NCBI GenBank assembly: GCA_017461345.1
Contig: JAFTYP010000005.1
Location: 31,001 to 95,000 of the forward strand
Source: Bacteroidaceae bacterium
GTDB lineage: Bacteria; Bacteroidota; Bacteroidia; Bacteroidales; Bacteroidaceae
Direction of reading: 5' to 3'
Length of the DNA: 64,000 bases
In this document: in pieces, positions 1 through 9,372 of the stretch
How positions within the stretch are numbered: the stretch's first letter is position 1
How the letters are laid out: each line of letters starts with the position of its first letter
Program-made: the position numbers and the translations under genes
The notes under the pieces: generated by a model
Told to the model about the DNA's origin: nothing
The model's database searches: none
The model's input: only the letters and a program-made list of their open reading frames with translations

Positions 1-1
1 C

Positions 2-1687
2 CAAAATGAACTAGGAGACAAAGACGAGTCAAGTGTCAGACAAGAAGACATTAACAAACTTAGGGCAAAGGCTGAAACCAAACACTGGAACGAAAAGACT
101 GCTGAAATCTTCAACAAGGAGTTGAACAGGCTGAATCGTATTAATATGCAGTCGCCTGACTATAATGTGCAGTTGCAATATCTCCAGACTATAGTCGATT
201 TACCTTGGGATGAATGTACTCGCGACAATACCAACATCGCGATGGCAGAAAAGAAACTCAATCGCGATCACTATGGCATGGAAAAGGTGAAAGAGCGTAT
301 TTTGGAACACATCGCAGTTCTGAAGATGCGTAAGGACCGTCAAAGTCCGATTATCTGTCTTTACGGACCTCCGGGTGTGGGCAAGACAAGTTTGGGACGT
401 AGTATAGGCGAAGCACTCGGACGCAAATATGTTCGTGTCAGTCTTGGCGGCGTACACGATGAAAGCGAAATTCGTGGGCATCGACGCACCTACATTGGAG
501 CAATGCCCGGTCGCATTATTCAGGGAATGCAAAGGGCTGGCAGTTCAAACCCCGTGTTTATCCTCGATGAGATAGATAAAGTTTCTGCCAATTCCGTTCA
601 TGGCAACCCGTCTTCCGCATTGCTTGAAGTTCTTGATCCGGAACAAAATATCGCCTTCCACGACAACTATATCGATCTCGACTACGATCTCAGTAAGGTC
701 ATGTTCATCGCTACGGCCAACGACATCAGTAGCATCCCTCGCCCACTTCTCGACCGAATGGAACTCATTCAGGTAGATGGTTATATTACCGAGGAAAAGA
801 TAGAGATAGCCAGAAAACACCTTGTTCCCAAAAACCGAGAGAAAAACGGACTGAAAGAATATTCTGCACTTAAAGTAGGCAAACCAGCATTAGAATTCAT
901 AATAGAACGTTATACAAGAGAAAGCGGTGTGCGTAATCTCGAGAAGCAAATCGACAAACTTTTTCGACGTATAGCACTTCGTGTTGCCAAAGGAGAATTG
1001 GAATGTGACCACACCATTTCAAAGGAAGAAATACAAGAATTACTCGGCAAACCAATCTATAGTCGCGACTCATATCAAGGAAACGAATACGCTGGCGTCG
1101 TTACAGGTTTAGCATGGACCAGTGTGGGCGGTGAAATATTATTTATAGAAACCAGTCTAAGCAAAGGAAAAGGAAGTAAACTTACCCTTACTGGCAATTT
1201 GGGTGACATCATGAAGGAAAGTGCCTTGCTTGCCCTTGAATATATTCGTGCTCATTCAGAACGTATCGGTATTGACCATCGTATCTTTGATAACTACAAT
1301 CTACACGTCCACGTTCCAGAGGGTGCTGTGCCAAAAGACGGACCAAGTGCTGGTATTACTATGGCAACCAGCATCGCATCTGCATTAACACAAAGGAAAG
1401 TTCGTTCAGAACTGGCAATGACTGGCGAAATAACACTACGTGGAAAGGTTCTTCCCGTTGGTGGTATTCGCGAAAAGATACTTGCCGCCAAACGAGCAGG
1501 TATCAAAGATATCATACTTTGCAAAGAGAATAAAAAGGACATTGAAGAAATTTCCTCAGAATATCTTAAAGGTCTCTCTTTCCATTACGTCACCGATATA
1601 CAAGATGTACTTGATGTAGCATTACTCAAGGAAGAAGTTAAGAACCCCATCTTATTTACTTTCGAAGAAGAAAAGAAAGAAAAATGA
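2..1687 (+). CDS. lon: Lon ATP-dependent serine protease (5' end outside window)
   Basis: Lon unfolds and degrades damaged and regulatory proteins in the cytoplasm. The frame is open from base 2, with Lon-like sequence before the first possible start at 122, so the gene begins upstream of the window and most of the N-terminal substrate-binding domain is missing from view. The AAA+ module is complete: Walker [10 protein letters not shown] near 363-390 and Walker B FILDEIDK near 560-580. The C-terminal protease domain carries the catalytic Ser in KDGPSAGIT (near 1346) and the partner Lys in [14 protein letters not shown] (near 1490), the Ser-Lys dyad of LonA. The stop codon overlaps the tgt start by four bases (ATGA), which suggests coupled translation. 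Confidence 0.97.
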   Translation, partial: QNELGDKDESSVRQEDINKLRAKAETKHWNEKTAEIFNKELNRLNRINMQSPDYNVQLQYLQTIVDLPWDECTRDNTNIAMAEKKLNRDHYGMEKVKERILEHIAVLKMRKDRQSPIICLYGPPGVGKTSLGRSIGEALGRKYVRVSLGGVHDESEIRGHRRTYIGAMPGRIIQGMQRAGSSNPVFILDEIDKVSANSVHGNPSSALLEVLDPEQNIAFHDNYIDLDYDLSKVMFIATANDISSIPRPLLDRMELIQVDGYITEEKIEIARKHLVPKNREKNGLKEYSALKVGKPALEFIIERYTRESGVRNLEKQIDKLFRRIALRVAKGELECDHTISKEEIQELLGKPIYSRDSYQGNEYAGVVTGLAWTSVGGEILFIETSLSKGKGSKLTLTGNLGDIMKESALLALEYIRAHSERIGIDHRIFDNYNLHVHVPEGAVPKDGPSAGITMATSIASALTQRKVRSELAMTGEITLRGKVLPVGGIREKILAAKRAGIKDIILCKENKKDIEEISSEYLKGLSFHYVTDIQDVLDVALLKEEVKNPILFTFEEEKKEK

Positions 1688-2814
1688 CGTTCCAGATACA
1701 ACAAACAGACTCACTTTCGAATGCTCGAGCAGGCCTTATTACTACCGACCATGGCCAGATAGAAACTCCTATATTTATGCCTGTCGGCACTGTTGGCAGT
1801 GTAAAGGGTATTACTGATCGAGATCTTCATAATGATGTGAGGGCTCAAATTATTTTGGGCAACACATATCATCTATACCTTCGTCCTGGTACAGAAATAC
1901 TAGAGAAGGCCGGAGGCCTGCATGCTTTTAATGGTTGGGATCGTCCTATTTTGACTGATAGCGGAGGCTTTCAGGTGTTCTCGCTTTCTGGCATTCGTAA
2001 GTTGACAGAGGAAGGATGCACATTCCGGAGTCATATAGACGGAAGCAAACATGTTTTTACTCCTGAAAAGGTGATTGACATTGAGCGTAGCATTGGCGCA
2101 GACATCATTATGGTTCTTGATGAATGCCCTCCTGGAACCAGCGATTATAACTATGCAAAAAAGAGTCTTGGTTTAACGCATCGTTGGCTTGATCGTTGTT
2201 TTAAACGCTTTAACGAAACAGATCCTATATATGGCTATAATCAAAGCCTCTTCCCTATTGTCCAAGGATGTACGTATCGTGATTTGAGGGAAAAGAGTGC
2301 GGAATTTGTTGCTTCAAAGGATGCCGACGGATACGCAATAGGAGGTTTGGCTGTAGGTGAACCTGCTGAGGTTATGTATGAGATGGTAGAGGTGGTGAAT
2401 GCCATTCTACCTAAAGACAAACCTCGTTATTTGATGGGTGTCGGTACGCCTGCCAATCTACTGGAGGCGATTGAACGTGGTGTAGACATGTTTGATTGTG
2501 TTATGCCAACTCGCAACGGGCGTAATGCAATGCTCTTTACAAGTAAAGGTATCATGAATATGCGTAACAAGAAATGGGAAGATGACTTCTCGCCCATTGA
2601 TTCAGAGGGTACTGCTTGGGTAGATACTTTTTATTCCAAAGCATATTTGCATCATCTGTTTAAAGCGCAGGAACTACTTGCTTTACAAATTGGAAGCCTT
2701 CATAATCTTGCATTCTATCTTTGGCTTGTAGGTGAGGCACGTAAACATATCATTGCCGGTGATTTTTCTGTATGGAAGCCTGTAATACTCAAACAGGTAA
2801 CACAAAGACTGTAA
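1684..2814 (+). CDS. tgt: tRNA-guanine transglycosylase
   Basis: It exchanges guanine for preQ1 at the wobble position of GUN tRNAs in queuosine synthesis. At 376 residues it has normal length. The catalytic Asp lies in [10 protein letters not shown] (about residue 92), and the second conserved block [12 protein letters not shown] is present. The usual CxCxxC zinc ligands before the C-terminal helix are absent: that stretch reads [20 protein letters not shown]. From memory the Bacteroides orthologues also lack these cysteines, so this looks like a phylum variant and not decay. It starts within the lon stop codon and is followed after 25 bases by an LptF/LptG-type permease gene. Confidence 0.96.
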   Translation: MTFQIQQTDSLSNARAGLITTDHGQIETPIFMPVGTVGSVKGITDRDLHNDVRAQIILGNTYHLYLRPGTEILEKAGGLHAFNGWDRPILTDSGGFQVFSLSGIRKLTEEGCTFRSHIDGSKHVFTPEKVIDIERSIGADIIMVLDECPPGTSDYNYAKKSLGLTHRWLDRCFKRFNETDPIYGYNQSLFPIVQGCTYRDLREKSAEFVASKDADGYAIGGLAVGEPAEVMYEMVEVVNAILPKDKPRYLMGVGTPANLLEAIERGVDMFDCVMPTRNGRNAMLFTSKGIMNMRNKKWEDDFSPIDSEGTAWVDTFYSKAYLHHLFKAQELLALQIGSLHNLAFYLWLVGEARKHIIAGDFSVWKPVILKQVTQRL

Positions 2815-2839
2815 AAAAGATTGTTAGTTGAAATAGTTC

Positions 2840-3943
2840 ATGAAGATACCTTTTCTCAAACGAATCGATCGCTATATCATTAGTAAGTTTTTAGGAACTT
2901 ACTTTTTTTCCATTGTGCTAATTATTAGTATTGGTGTAGTGTTTGATTTCAATGAGAACATTGACCGATTCACTGAGTCGCATGCTCCGTGGCAGGCCAT
3001 CATCATGCAATACTATTTGAACTTCATTCCCTATTATGCAAATCTTTTCAGTGCATTGTTTGTCTTCATCAGTGTAATCTTTTTCACATCGAAGATGGCA
3101 GACGGCAGTGAAATCATTGCAATGATAAGTGCAGGAATAAGCCATCGGCGCCTACTGCTACCCTACATGATAAGTTCTGCCATCATTGCAACCATGACGT
3201 TCTATCTTGGTGCAGAGGTCATTCCCCGGAGCAGTGTTAAGCGTCTGGCCTTTGAGAATACGTACAAGAAGCGAGAGAAGAACCCAACTTATGCAGAAAA
3301 AGTGCAGTTGCAGGTTGAGCCGGGAGTCATTGCCTATATGGAACATTTTGACGGCATCAGTAAGACGGGCATTCATTTTTCTCTCGATAAGTTTGAGCAG
3401 AAGAAACTTGTTTCCCATCTGTCTGCAAACACTGCGTGTTATGACACGTTGAGTGATGTTCGTTATCAGTGGCATCTTAAAGATGTAACAATCAGAGAAC
3501 TGCGTGGCATGAAGGAGAAAATCATGCATTATGATGTTATAGATACCATAATCCGCATGGAGCCACGTGACTTCCTGTTTATTCGTAATCAGCAGGAAAC
3601 GATGACAAATAGCGAACTGCGTGAGTATATTGACAAGCAGCGTAACAGAGGCAGTGGTAATTTGAGCATGTTTGAGGTTGAGTACTATAAGCGTTATGCA
3701 TCGCCTTTTGCTGCTTTCATCTTATCGACTATCGGAATGTCCTTGTCTTCCAGAAAGCGAAAAGGTGGCATGGGGCTTGCTTTAGGCACGGGTATTGCTC
3801 TCAGTGCCACATACATATTGCTTCAGGGCATATCGGCCACATTCTCAACAAATGCCGGCATGCATCCGATTCTTGCGGCTTGGTTGCCCAATATACTTTA
3901 TACGTTTGTGGCAATATATCTTTACAGAAAGGCTCCGAGATAG
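2840..3943 (+). CDS. LptF/LptG family (YjgP/YjgQ) permease
   Basis: This is an inner-membrane subunit of the LptBFGC machine that extracts lipopolysaccharide and passes it to the periplasmic bridge. The 367-residue protein has the family layout: three membrane segments in the first 125 residues (FFSIVLIISIGVVF, then YANLFSALFVFISVIFF, then a segment near MTFYLGAEV), a periplasmic beta-rich middle, and three membrane segments after FAAFILSTIGMSLSS. The positively charged SSRKRKGG between helices is typical. It could be LptF or LptG, so no symbol is given. tgt followed by this family is a common Bacteroidales order. Confidence 0.9.
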   Translation: MKIPFLKRIDRYIISKFLGTYFFSIVLIISIGVVFDFNENIDRFTESHAPWQAIIMQYYLNFIPYYANLFSALFVFISVIFFTSKMADGSEIIAMISAGISHRRLLLPYMISSAIIATMTFYLGAEVIPRSSVKRLAFENTYKKREKNPTYAEKVQLQVEPGVIAYMEHFDGISKTGIHFSLDKFEQKKLVSHLSANTACYDTLSDVRYQWHLKDVTIRELRGMKEKIMHYDVIDTIIRMEPRDFLFIRNQQETMTNSELREYIDKQRNRGSGNLSMFEVEYYKRYASPFAAFILSTIGMSLSSRKRKGGMGLALGTGIALSATYILLQGISATFSTNAGMHPILAAWLPNILYTFVAIYLYRKAPR

Positions 3944-3984
3944 TGCAAAAAGTTAATAAACGATATAACAGATAACCATACAAA

Positions 3985-5268
3985 GTGGACTTCTACGATT
4001 TAGACCTTAATGATTATGTCCTCGATGCACTCGACGACATGAACTTCATCAATACGACTCCTATTCAGGAACATGCTATTCCGCCTATCCTCGAAGGCAG
4101 AGACGTGATGGGTGTTGCTCAAACCGGTACGGGAAAAACGGCAGCATATTTGCTTCCTGTGTTGAGCCTGTTGGCAGATGGTGGCTATCCAAAGGATGCC
4201 ATCAACTGTGTCATTATGTCTCCCACACGTGAACTTGCCCAGCAAATAGACAGTGCAATGCAGGGCTTTGCCTATCACTTGCCGAATGTGAGCAGTGTGG
4301 CTGTTTATGGTGGAAACGATGGTATTCGTTACGAACAGGAGAAGAGAGCCATGCAGAATGGTGCGGATGTGGTAATTGCTACACCGGGAAGACTCATCAG
4401 TCACTTGAGTTTAGTCAACATTGATCTCAGTCGTGTCTAGTTTTTTATTCTGGATGATGCTGACCGCATGCTCGACATGAGCTTTTGCGATGACATTCTT
4501 CTCATAGCGAAGGCCTTGCCTAAAGAGCATCAGACAATCATGTTCAGTGCCACTATGCCAGGTGATATATTGAGCTTGGCACACAGCATCTTGCACAATC
4601 CTGTTGAAGTGAAACTTGCAGTAAGCAAGCCTGCGGAGAACATACGGCAGAGTGCTTATGTCTGTTACGAACCGCAGAAACTTCTCATAGTAAAGCATTT
4701 GTTTGAGCAGGAGGCTCCCCATCGTGTCATTATCTTCACGGATTCCAAGAAAAAAACTAAGGAACTTGCCTTGAGCATCATTCGTGCCGGTTATAATGCC
4801 CGTGCCATGCACAGTGATCTTTCGCAGGTAGAGCGTGACGAAGTGATGTTCTCTTTCCGTAGTGGCAAGACAGATATTCTTGTGGCAACGGATATTGTGG
4901 CGCGTGGCATAGACATCGACGATATTGCTTTGGTCATTAATTTCGATGTGCCTCGCGATGAGGAGGACTACGTTCACCGCATAGGTCGTACTGCTCGTGC
5001 CGGTCGTGGTGGCCGTGCTGTTACGTTTGTGGCAGAGAAGGACATGCACTATTTTCGGCAGATAGAGCGTTTCCTGGGTAAGGAAATACCGAAGGAGGCT
5101 GTGCCTGAGGAGTTGGGCGAGACGCCGACCTATAAGTCTGAGGTGGCTGGTGGGAAGAGGCATCATGCCAAAGGCAAGCATGCCGAAAAAGGCAAGGGTG
5201 GCGACAAATCCAAGAAGAGACGCTACTATCACAACAATAAGAAACAGAAGAAGGAAGGAAACAAATAG
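3985..5268 (+). pseudogene. DEAD-box RNA helicase interrupted by in-frame TAG
   Basis: This is a RhlE-type ATP-dependent RNA helicase split by one stop codon. The GTG at 3985 is the only start, because an in-frame TAA lies at 3973. The first part has the Q motif (TPIQEHAI), motif I AQTGTGKT and PTRELAQQ, and ends at TAG 4438-4440. The same frame continues directly with FFILDDADRMLDMSF, the SAT motif (FSATMP), VATDIVARGIDIDD and HRIGRTARAG, then a Lys-rich tail to 5268. No frameshift is needed. The stop sits where relatives usually have a Lys (AAG to TAG would be one change), and motif II reads DDAD in place of DEAD. Reinitiation at ATG 4468 would give an isolated second RecA domain. A sequencing error is possible. 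Confidence 0.88.
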
Positions 5269-5270
5269 CC

Positions 5271-6185
5271 ATGGCACGTCATTTAACCGGCGAGCAGTAT
5301 GCCGCCAGCAAATACATTCAGTTGTCTGTAAAGGAGGAGATGCCTCTCATGGAGTTCCTTATGAAGGAGATGAGCGGCATAAGTCGTAACAGAGTGAAGG
5401 ACTTGTTGCAAGGCCATGCAGTGATGGTTGACCGTCAACTGGTGACCCAGTACGACTTTATGCTCAGCCGTGGTCAGTCGGTTCTTGTAAGCAAACACAA
5501 GCGAAGCACAGAACTTCTGAACAAGTTCGTGAAGATTATTTACGAGGATAAAGACCTTATTGTCATTATGAAGTCGGAGGGAATCCTGAGCATGGCTTCT
5601 GCTCCGGGGCAGTATTGTGTGAAGACGATACTCGACGAGTACTTCAAGTCGCGCCATTTTCCTTGTACGGCTCATGTTGTTCACCGGCTCGACAAGGAGA
5701 CAAGCGGCTTGATGGTGTATGCGAAGAACATGGAGATACGCAAGATGTTCGAGGCCGATTGGCACAACATTGTGTACGACCGCCGTTATGTGGCTGTGCT
5801 TTGTGGCGAGATGGAGCAGGAGGGCGGTACGGTCCGCTCGTGGCTGAAGGACAACAAGGCTTATGTTACATACAGCAGTCCTACGGACAATGGTGGTAAG
5901 GAGGCTATTACTCACTATCGTCGTGTTGCTACTAACGGACGTTTTACGCTGGCAGAGATGAGGCTTGAGACGGGGCGCAAGAATCAGATTCGTGTGCATA
6001 TGAAGGACCTGGGCTATCCGGTGGCAGGCGATGTCAAGTACGGAAATGGCCAGAATCCTGTTCGCAGGCTTGCTCTGCATGCTTTTCGTCTTCACTTCTA
6101 TCATCCCCGTACGGGCGAACCGATGAAGTTCGATACGCCCCACCCCACTAATTTCACGAGACTGTTCCAGACTAAAGATATCTAA
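5271..6185 (+). CDS. RluA-family pseudouridine synthase
   Basis: It isomerises uridine to pseudouridine in rRNA or tRNA. The 304-residue protein has an S4-like RNA-binding region at about residues 30-75 (SRNRVKDLLQGHAVMVDRQ) and the RluA catalytic motif HRLDKETSGLMVYAKN, with the catalytic Asp at residue 141. The later RKNQIRVHMKDLGYPVAGDVKYG is the second conserved block. It starts two bases after the broken helicase gene and may be cotranscribed with it. The exact target (RluC or RluD type) cannot be assigned from sequence. Confidence 0.93.
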   Translation: MARHLTGEQYAASKYIQLSVKEEMPLMEFLMKEMSGISRNRVKDLLQGHAVMVDRQLVTQYDFMLSRGQSVLVSKHKRSTELLNKFVKIIYEDKDLIVIMKSEGILSMASAPGQYCVKTILDEYFKSRHFPCTAHVVHRLDKETSGLMVYAKNMEIRKMFEADWHNIVYDRRYVAVLCGEMEQEGGTVRSWLKDNKAYVTYSSPTDNGGKEAITHYRRVATNGRFTLAEMRLETGRKNQIRVHMKDLGYPVAGDVKYGNGQNPVRRLALHAFRLHFYHPRTGEPMKFDTPHPTNFTRLFQTKDI

Positions 6186-6206
6186 CACATTATACTTTAA
6201 TTGATT

Positions 6207-6857
6207 ATGAATAAGTTTTGTATGTATGCAGCCATTGTCGCTGCAACTCTTTCGCTCGCATCTTGTGGCCTTGGCACTATGGGAAATGCGACTAACACGA
6301 ATGCGAACACCACTGCTCCGGGCAACTTGCTGGCGGGTTCGCTGCAGCAGACCGGCACCGGCTTGTTGGGCAATTTGCTGACCAGCATTCTGGGCAATAC
6401 CACTTCTCAGCAGTCTCTTGTGGGCACTTGGGTGTATTCCGGACCGAAGGTGGTGTTCGAGAGTGAGAATATCCTTTCGCAGATTGGCGGACAGGTGGTA
6501 AGCAGTAACCTCGAGCAGAAACTCGGTCAGCAACTTTCCAAGTTTGGTTTCAGTGCCGGCAAGTCAACTCTTACGCTCAACAGCGACAACACTTGTACGT
6601 TCACCGTAGGTTCGAAGTCCTACAATGGCACTTATGCTTACGACACCAACACGCACAAGATGACTCTGACCGGTGCTTTCGGTGTAGGCAAGATGACTTG
6701 CACTGTTTCCGTTCAGGGCGGTCAGTTGCTCATGCTTTTCGAGGCAGACAAGTTGCTGAACGTTGCCACATCGATTTCTTCGAAGAGCACCAGCACACTT
6801 TCTTCCTTGCTCAACAGTTATTCGGGCTTGAAACTTGGCTGGGCTATGACGAAGTAA
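6207..6857 (+). CDS. DUF4923 family lipocalin-like lipoprotein
   Basis: This is a predicted lipoprotein of a Bacteroidales-specific family. The start is taken at the ATG at 6207 (MNKFCMYAAIVAATLSLASCG), which gives a lipobox ending LASC at residue 19; an ATG two codons earlier is possible. A low-complexity Asn/Thr linker follows. The conserved body begins SLVGTWVYSGPKVVFESEN and continues with strands such as STLTLNSDNTCTFTVGSKSYNGTYAYD. The fold resembles lipocalins but the ligand is unknown. A terminator hairpin and a 22-bp array follow. Confidence 0.85.
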   Translation: MNKFCMYAAIVAATLSLASCGLGTMGNATNTNANTTAPGNLLAGSLQQTGTGLLGNLLTSILGNTTSQQSLVGTWVYSGPKVVFESENILSQIGGQVVSSNLEQKLGQQLSKFGFSAGKSTLTLNSDNTCTFTVGSKSYNGTYAYDTNTHKMTLTGAFGVGKMTCTVSVQGGQLLMLFEADKLLNVATSISSKSTSTLSSLLNSYSGLKLGWAMTK

Positions 6858-6894
6858 ACCCAAGAGGCCGTAATGGCTTTATTCAGAAACAAAT

Positions 6895-6931
6895 AAACCC
6901 GTCCGTGCGCAGAGCATGGGCGGGTTTGTTT
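6895..6931 (+). terminator. Rho-independent terminator after the DUF4923 gene
   Basis: Stem AAACCCGTCC (6895-6904) pairs with GGGCGGGTTT (6918-6927) with one G-T wobble, and GTTTTA follows. It lies 38 bases after the stop at 6857. Confidence 0.75.
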
Positions 6932-6954
6932 TATGCCTGTATTGAGTTACGGAA

Positions 6955-7038
6955 AAAGGTTAAGCCTTTTGGTAATAATGCTTAACCTTTCTGTTCATAA
7001 TGGTTAAGGTATTTGGCAATAATGGTTAACCTTTCCTG
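6955..7038. repeat. 22-bp phased array, locus 1 (four units)
   Basis: Eight-base cores GGTTAAGC (6958), GCTTAACC (6980), GGTTAAGG (7002) and GGTTAACC (7024) are spaced exactly 22 bases apart. The first two form an 11-bp perfect inverted repeat (6955-6965 with 6980-6990). The array lies between convergent genes, and its last unit overlaps the end of the ModF-like gene and supplies that gene's TAA stop. Confidence 0.9.
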
Positions 7039-8591
7039 AAGGAAGCCTTGAGGGTGAGTCTGTGGGTGATGCACCTGGGCAGTTCTTCCTCGTAGTGTGT
7101 CACCATAATCAGTGTCTTCTTTGGCCGCAGACAGAACTGCTCGATGATTTGTTTCACGAGGCAGCAGTTCCTGTCGTCAAGGCCATGCAATGGTTCGTCG
7201 AGTATGAGGAGGTCGGGGTCTTTGACGAAGGCACGAGCCAGCAGACAGAGGCGTTGCTCGCCGCTGCTGAGGTGCAGGAACGACGTGTCTGCCAAAGCCG
7301 ATATGCCGAAAGCGTTCATCCAGTCGATGCACGTCTGCCTTTGTTCCGGTTTGGGGCGGACGTACAGCCCGACAGTATCACGCAGTCCGCTTGCCACAAC
7401 GTCGATGGCAGGAATGTCCTTGAGGTAGGCACGGTGCATCTCGGGGCTGACGTAGCCTATGTGTCGCTTAATCTCCCAGATACTCTCGCCCGAACCGCGT
7501 CGGTGGCCGAAGAGTTCTATGTCGCAGGCATAGGCTTGCGGATTGTCGGCACAGACAAGGCTCAGCAAAGTGCTCTTTCCCGAACCGTTAGGGCCACTCA
7601 ATGCCCATCGCTCCCCCTCGCGAACCGTCCAGTCGAGCGGCTGTAAGATGGTACGTTCGCCGTATCGGATGCTCACATTTCTGAAGTGTAAAAGTGTCTT
7701 CTCGGGGCTGCTGTCAAGTTGTTCGTCGTTAGAGGTTTGCAGTGGAAGCATGAGTTCCTCCGTTATCTCCTCCTCGTTCTTCATGCCATGCAAGTATGCT
7801 TCGCGTGTCGTTTTCGGCAGGAGGTGCAGACCCTCTACCGGCAGAATGTGTGTAATGAAGTCGGGTATGTCGCTCCGTTTGCTCAGAATAAGAACGACCA
7901 GGAGGTCGGTCTCCTGTGTCAAAGTGCTGAGCAACAGGCGAAGTTCTTCGCGAGTGGGAGCATCGAGACCAATGAAAGGATTGTCCAAAATGAGTACACG
8001 CGGATTGGTTCCCAGCGCTTTTGCCAGTTGGAACTTACGGAGTTCGCCGCTGCTGAGCGAGATGATGAGTTTGCTCGAAAGGTCGCCAAGGTGGAAAATC
8101 TCGGACAACTTCTCCCTGACAGCATTGCGTCGCATCTGCTCCCGCTCCCGTTCTTCGGCAGAAAGGCTGTGCCCGATGGTGGCATCGGCCTTGTCGTAGA
8201 AGTCTCGCAGAAGTGCTCCCGCAGTCGGCATGTCGTCGGCAATGTCGTGCTGATTCCAGCGTTGCTGGTAGTAATATGCACCATCCTGCTCGCCATACGA
8301 GTCGCGGAAAGTAATATACTTCATGTTCTCGCTTGCAAGCCGAAGACGACTCGGCGAGAAATCGTAGTGCACCTCGTTGAGCAACAAAGGGTAATGGCCG
8401 GTCAGAACCTCAATCAGTCGCGATTTGCCGGCGGCGTTGTCGCCCACAACAGCCACTTGTTCGCCTTGCTTTATCTCCAGATTTATAGGCTCTTTCATTC
8501 GCCAAAGCGGATGGCGAGCAACACCGTTCTTTATCTCAATGACAGTCCTTTCCCCCATTCCATTACCGGAGAACGCCTTTACTGCTTCCAT
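7026..8591 (-). CDS. ModF-like ATP-binding protein with two ABC domains
   Basis: This soluble protein fuses two ABC ATPase domains and has no membrane domain. Domain 1 has Walker A GDNAAGKS near residue 50, signature SLSSGELRKF and Walker B VLILDNPFIGLD, in which Asn replaces the catalytic Glu. Domain 2 has GPNGSGKST, signature HLSSGEQRL and an intact LLILDEPLHGLD. The block FGHRRGSGESIWEIKRHIGYVS is characteristic of ModF (PhrA). E. coli ModF is linked to the molybdate locus, but no molybdate transporter gene is visible here, so the substrate is unproven. The start abuts the ruvC stop codon, so the two genes are probably cotranscribed. The final residues come from a 22-bp repeat unit. Confidence 0.88.
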   Translation of the reverse strand: MEAVKAFSGNGMGERTVIEIKNGVARHPLWRMKEPINLEIKQGEQVAVVGDNAAGKSRLIEVLTGHYPLLLNEVHYDFSPSRLRLASENMKYITFRDSYGEQDGAYYYQQRWNQHDIADDMPTAGALLRDFYDKADATIGHSLSAEEREREQMRRNAVREKLSEIFHLGDLSSKLIISLSSGELRKFQLAKALGTNPRVLILDNPFIGLDAPTREELRLLLSTLTQETDLLVVLILSKRSDIPDFITHILPVEGLHLLPKTTREAYLHGMKNEEEITEELMLPLQTSNDEQLDSSPEKTLLHFRNVSIRYGERTILQPLDWTVREGERWALSGPNGSGKSTLLSLVCADNPQAYACDIELFGHRRGSGESIWEIKRHIGYVSPEMHRAYLKDIPAIDVVASGLRDTVGLYVRPKPEQRQTCIDWMNAFGISALADTSFLHLSSGEQRLCLLARAFVKDPDLLILDEPLHGLDDRNCCLVKQIIEQFCLRPKKTLIMVTHYEEELPRCITHRLTLKASFRKG

Positions 8592-9200
8592 TCAATTCCG
8601 TCCTTTCTTGTCTTCATCTTGTTTCTTGCCACACGGAGAAGCCGAGCCGAAACTTATCTTCCCCTTGTTCTTGTTGGCAAAATCAGCCCAACTGCGATAC
8701 TTATGTTCCGTTTCCGGCTTGCCCATTTGCAGAAAATGGCAATAGGCAGCCCCCAAAGCATCGGTGGCATCGAGGAACTTACCCATTTCCTCCTTCTCCA
8801 CATGCAACATCCTTCGGAGCATATCGGCCACCTGTTCCTTGCTTGCATTGCCGTTGCCCGTAATCGCCATCTTAATCTTCGAAGGAGCATACTCTGTGAT
8901 GGGCACCTGTCTCTGAATGGCAGCAGCAATGGCAACACCTTGAGCGCGCCCCAATTTGAGCATGCTCTGTATATTCTTTCCAAAGAAAGGCGCCTCAATA
9001 GCCATACAGTCGGGCAGATAACCCTCAATGATTCCACAAACACGCTCGTAGATATGGCCCAATTTAAGATAAGGGTCGGACGCCTTACGCAAGTCGATAA
9101 CACCAAGAGCAAGCATCTCAACCTTTTTACCATCAGTGCGAAGCACACCATATCCCATAATGTTTGTGCCGGGGTCGATGCCGAGAATAATACGCTCCAT
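8592..9200 (-). CDS. ruvC: Holliday junction endonuclease RuvC
   Basis: RuvC cuts four-way DNA junctions together with RuvAB in recombination repair. The start is placed at ATG 9200 because MERIILGIDPGTNIMGYGV is the family N-terminus, with the first catalytic Asp at residue 9. Further acidic residues lie in CMAIEAPFF and DATDALGAAYCH. The protein is about 202 residues, with a basic tail (GKKQDEDKKGRN) beyond the conserved core. A TACTTTTG promoter element lies 26 bases upstream. The ModF-like gene follows without a gap. Confidence 0.95.
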   Translation of the reverse strand: MERIILGIDPGTNIMGYGVLRTDGKKVEMLALGVIDLRKASDPYLKLGHIYERVCGIIEGYLPDCMAIEAPFFGKNIQSMLKLGRAQGVAIAAAIQRQVPITEYAPSKIKMAITGNGNASKEQVADMLRRMLHVEKEEMGKFLDATDALGAAYCHFLQMGKPETEHKYRSWADFANKNKGKISFGSASPCGKKQDEDKKGRN

Positions 9201-9225
9201 CTTGCTGTCTTGTCTGATTTCGCTG

Positions 9226-9233
9226 CAAAAGTA
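9226..9233 (-). promoter_or_regulatory. Bacteroidota -7 element for ruvC
   Basis: On the minus strand the sequence reads TACTTTTG, matching TAnnTTTG, 26 bases before the ruvC ATG. No clear TTTG -33 box is seen at the right distance. Confidence 0.5.
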
Positions 9234-9311
9234 CAAAGAAATTAAGAATAAAGAGTTAATGGATTGAAATTATTGTCATATATCATATAAAAGAACAAAA
9301 AACATTATCCC

Positions 9312-9346
9312 TTTGTCTTACAACCGTTAAGTTTTTCGTATCTTTG
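9312..9346 (+). promoter_or_regulatory. Promoter of the DUF1573 gene
   Basis: TATCTTTG at 9339-9346 matches the Bacteroidota -7 consensus. A TTTG at 9312-9315 could be the -33 box, although the 23-base spacing is slightly long. The ATG follows 26 bases later. Confidence 0.6.
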
Positions 9347-9372
9347 CAAAAAATAATGCTAAATACAGAAAA

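Noticed and set aside
4438-4440. TAG read as a sense codon (recoded genetic code)
   Set aside because: TAG ends several intact genes in the window at their expected length, so the stop in the helicase is local.
4411-5277. Long minus-strand frame opposite the helicase, and similar long antisense frames elsewhere
   Set aside because: They mirror well-supported genes, lack family features and have no promoter or ribosome site.
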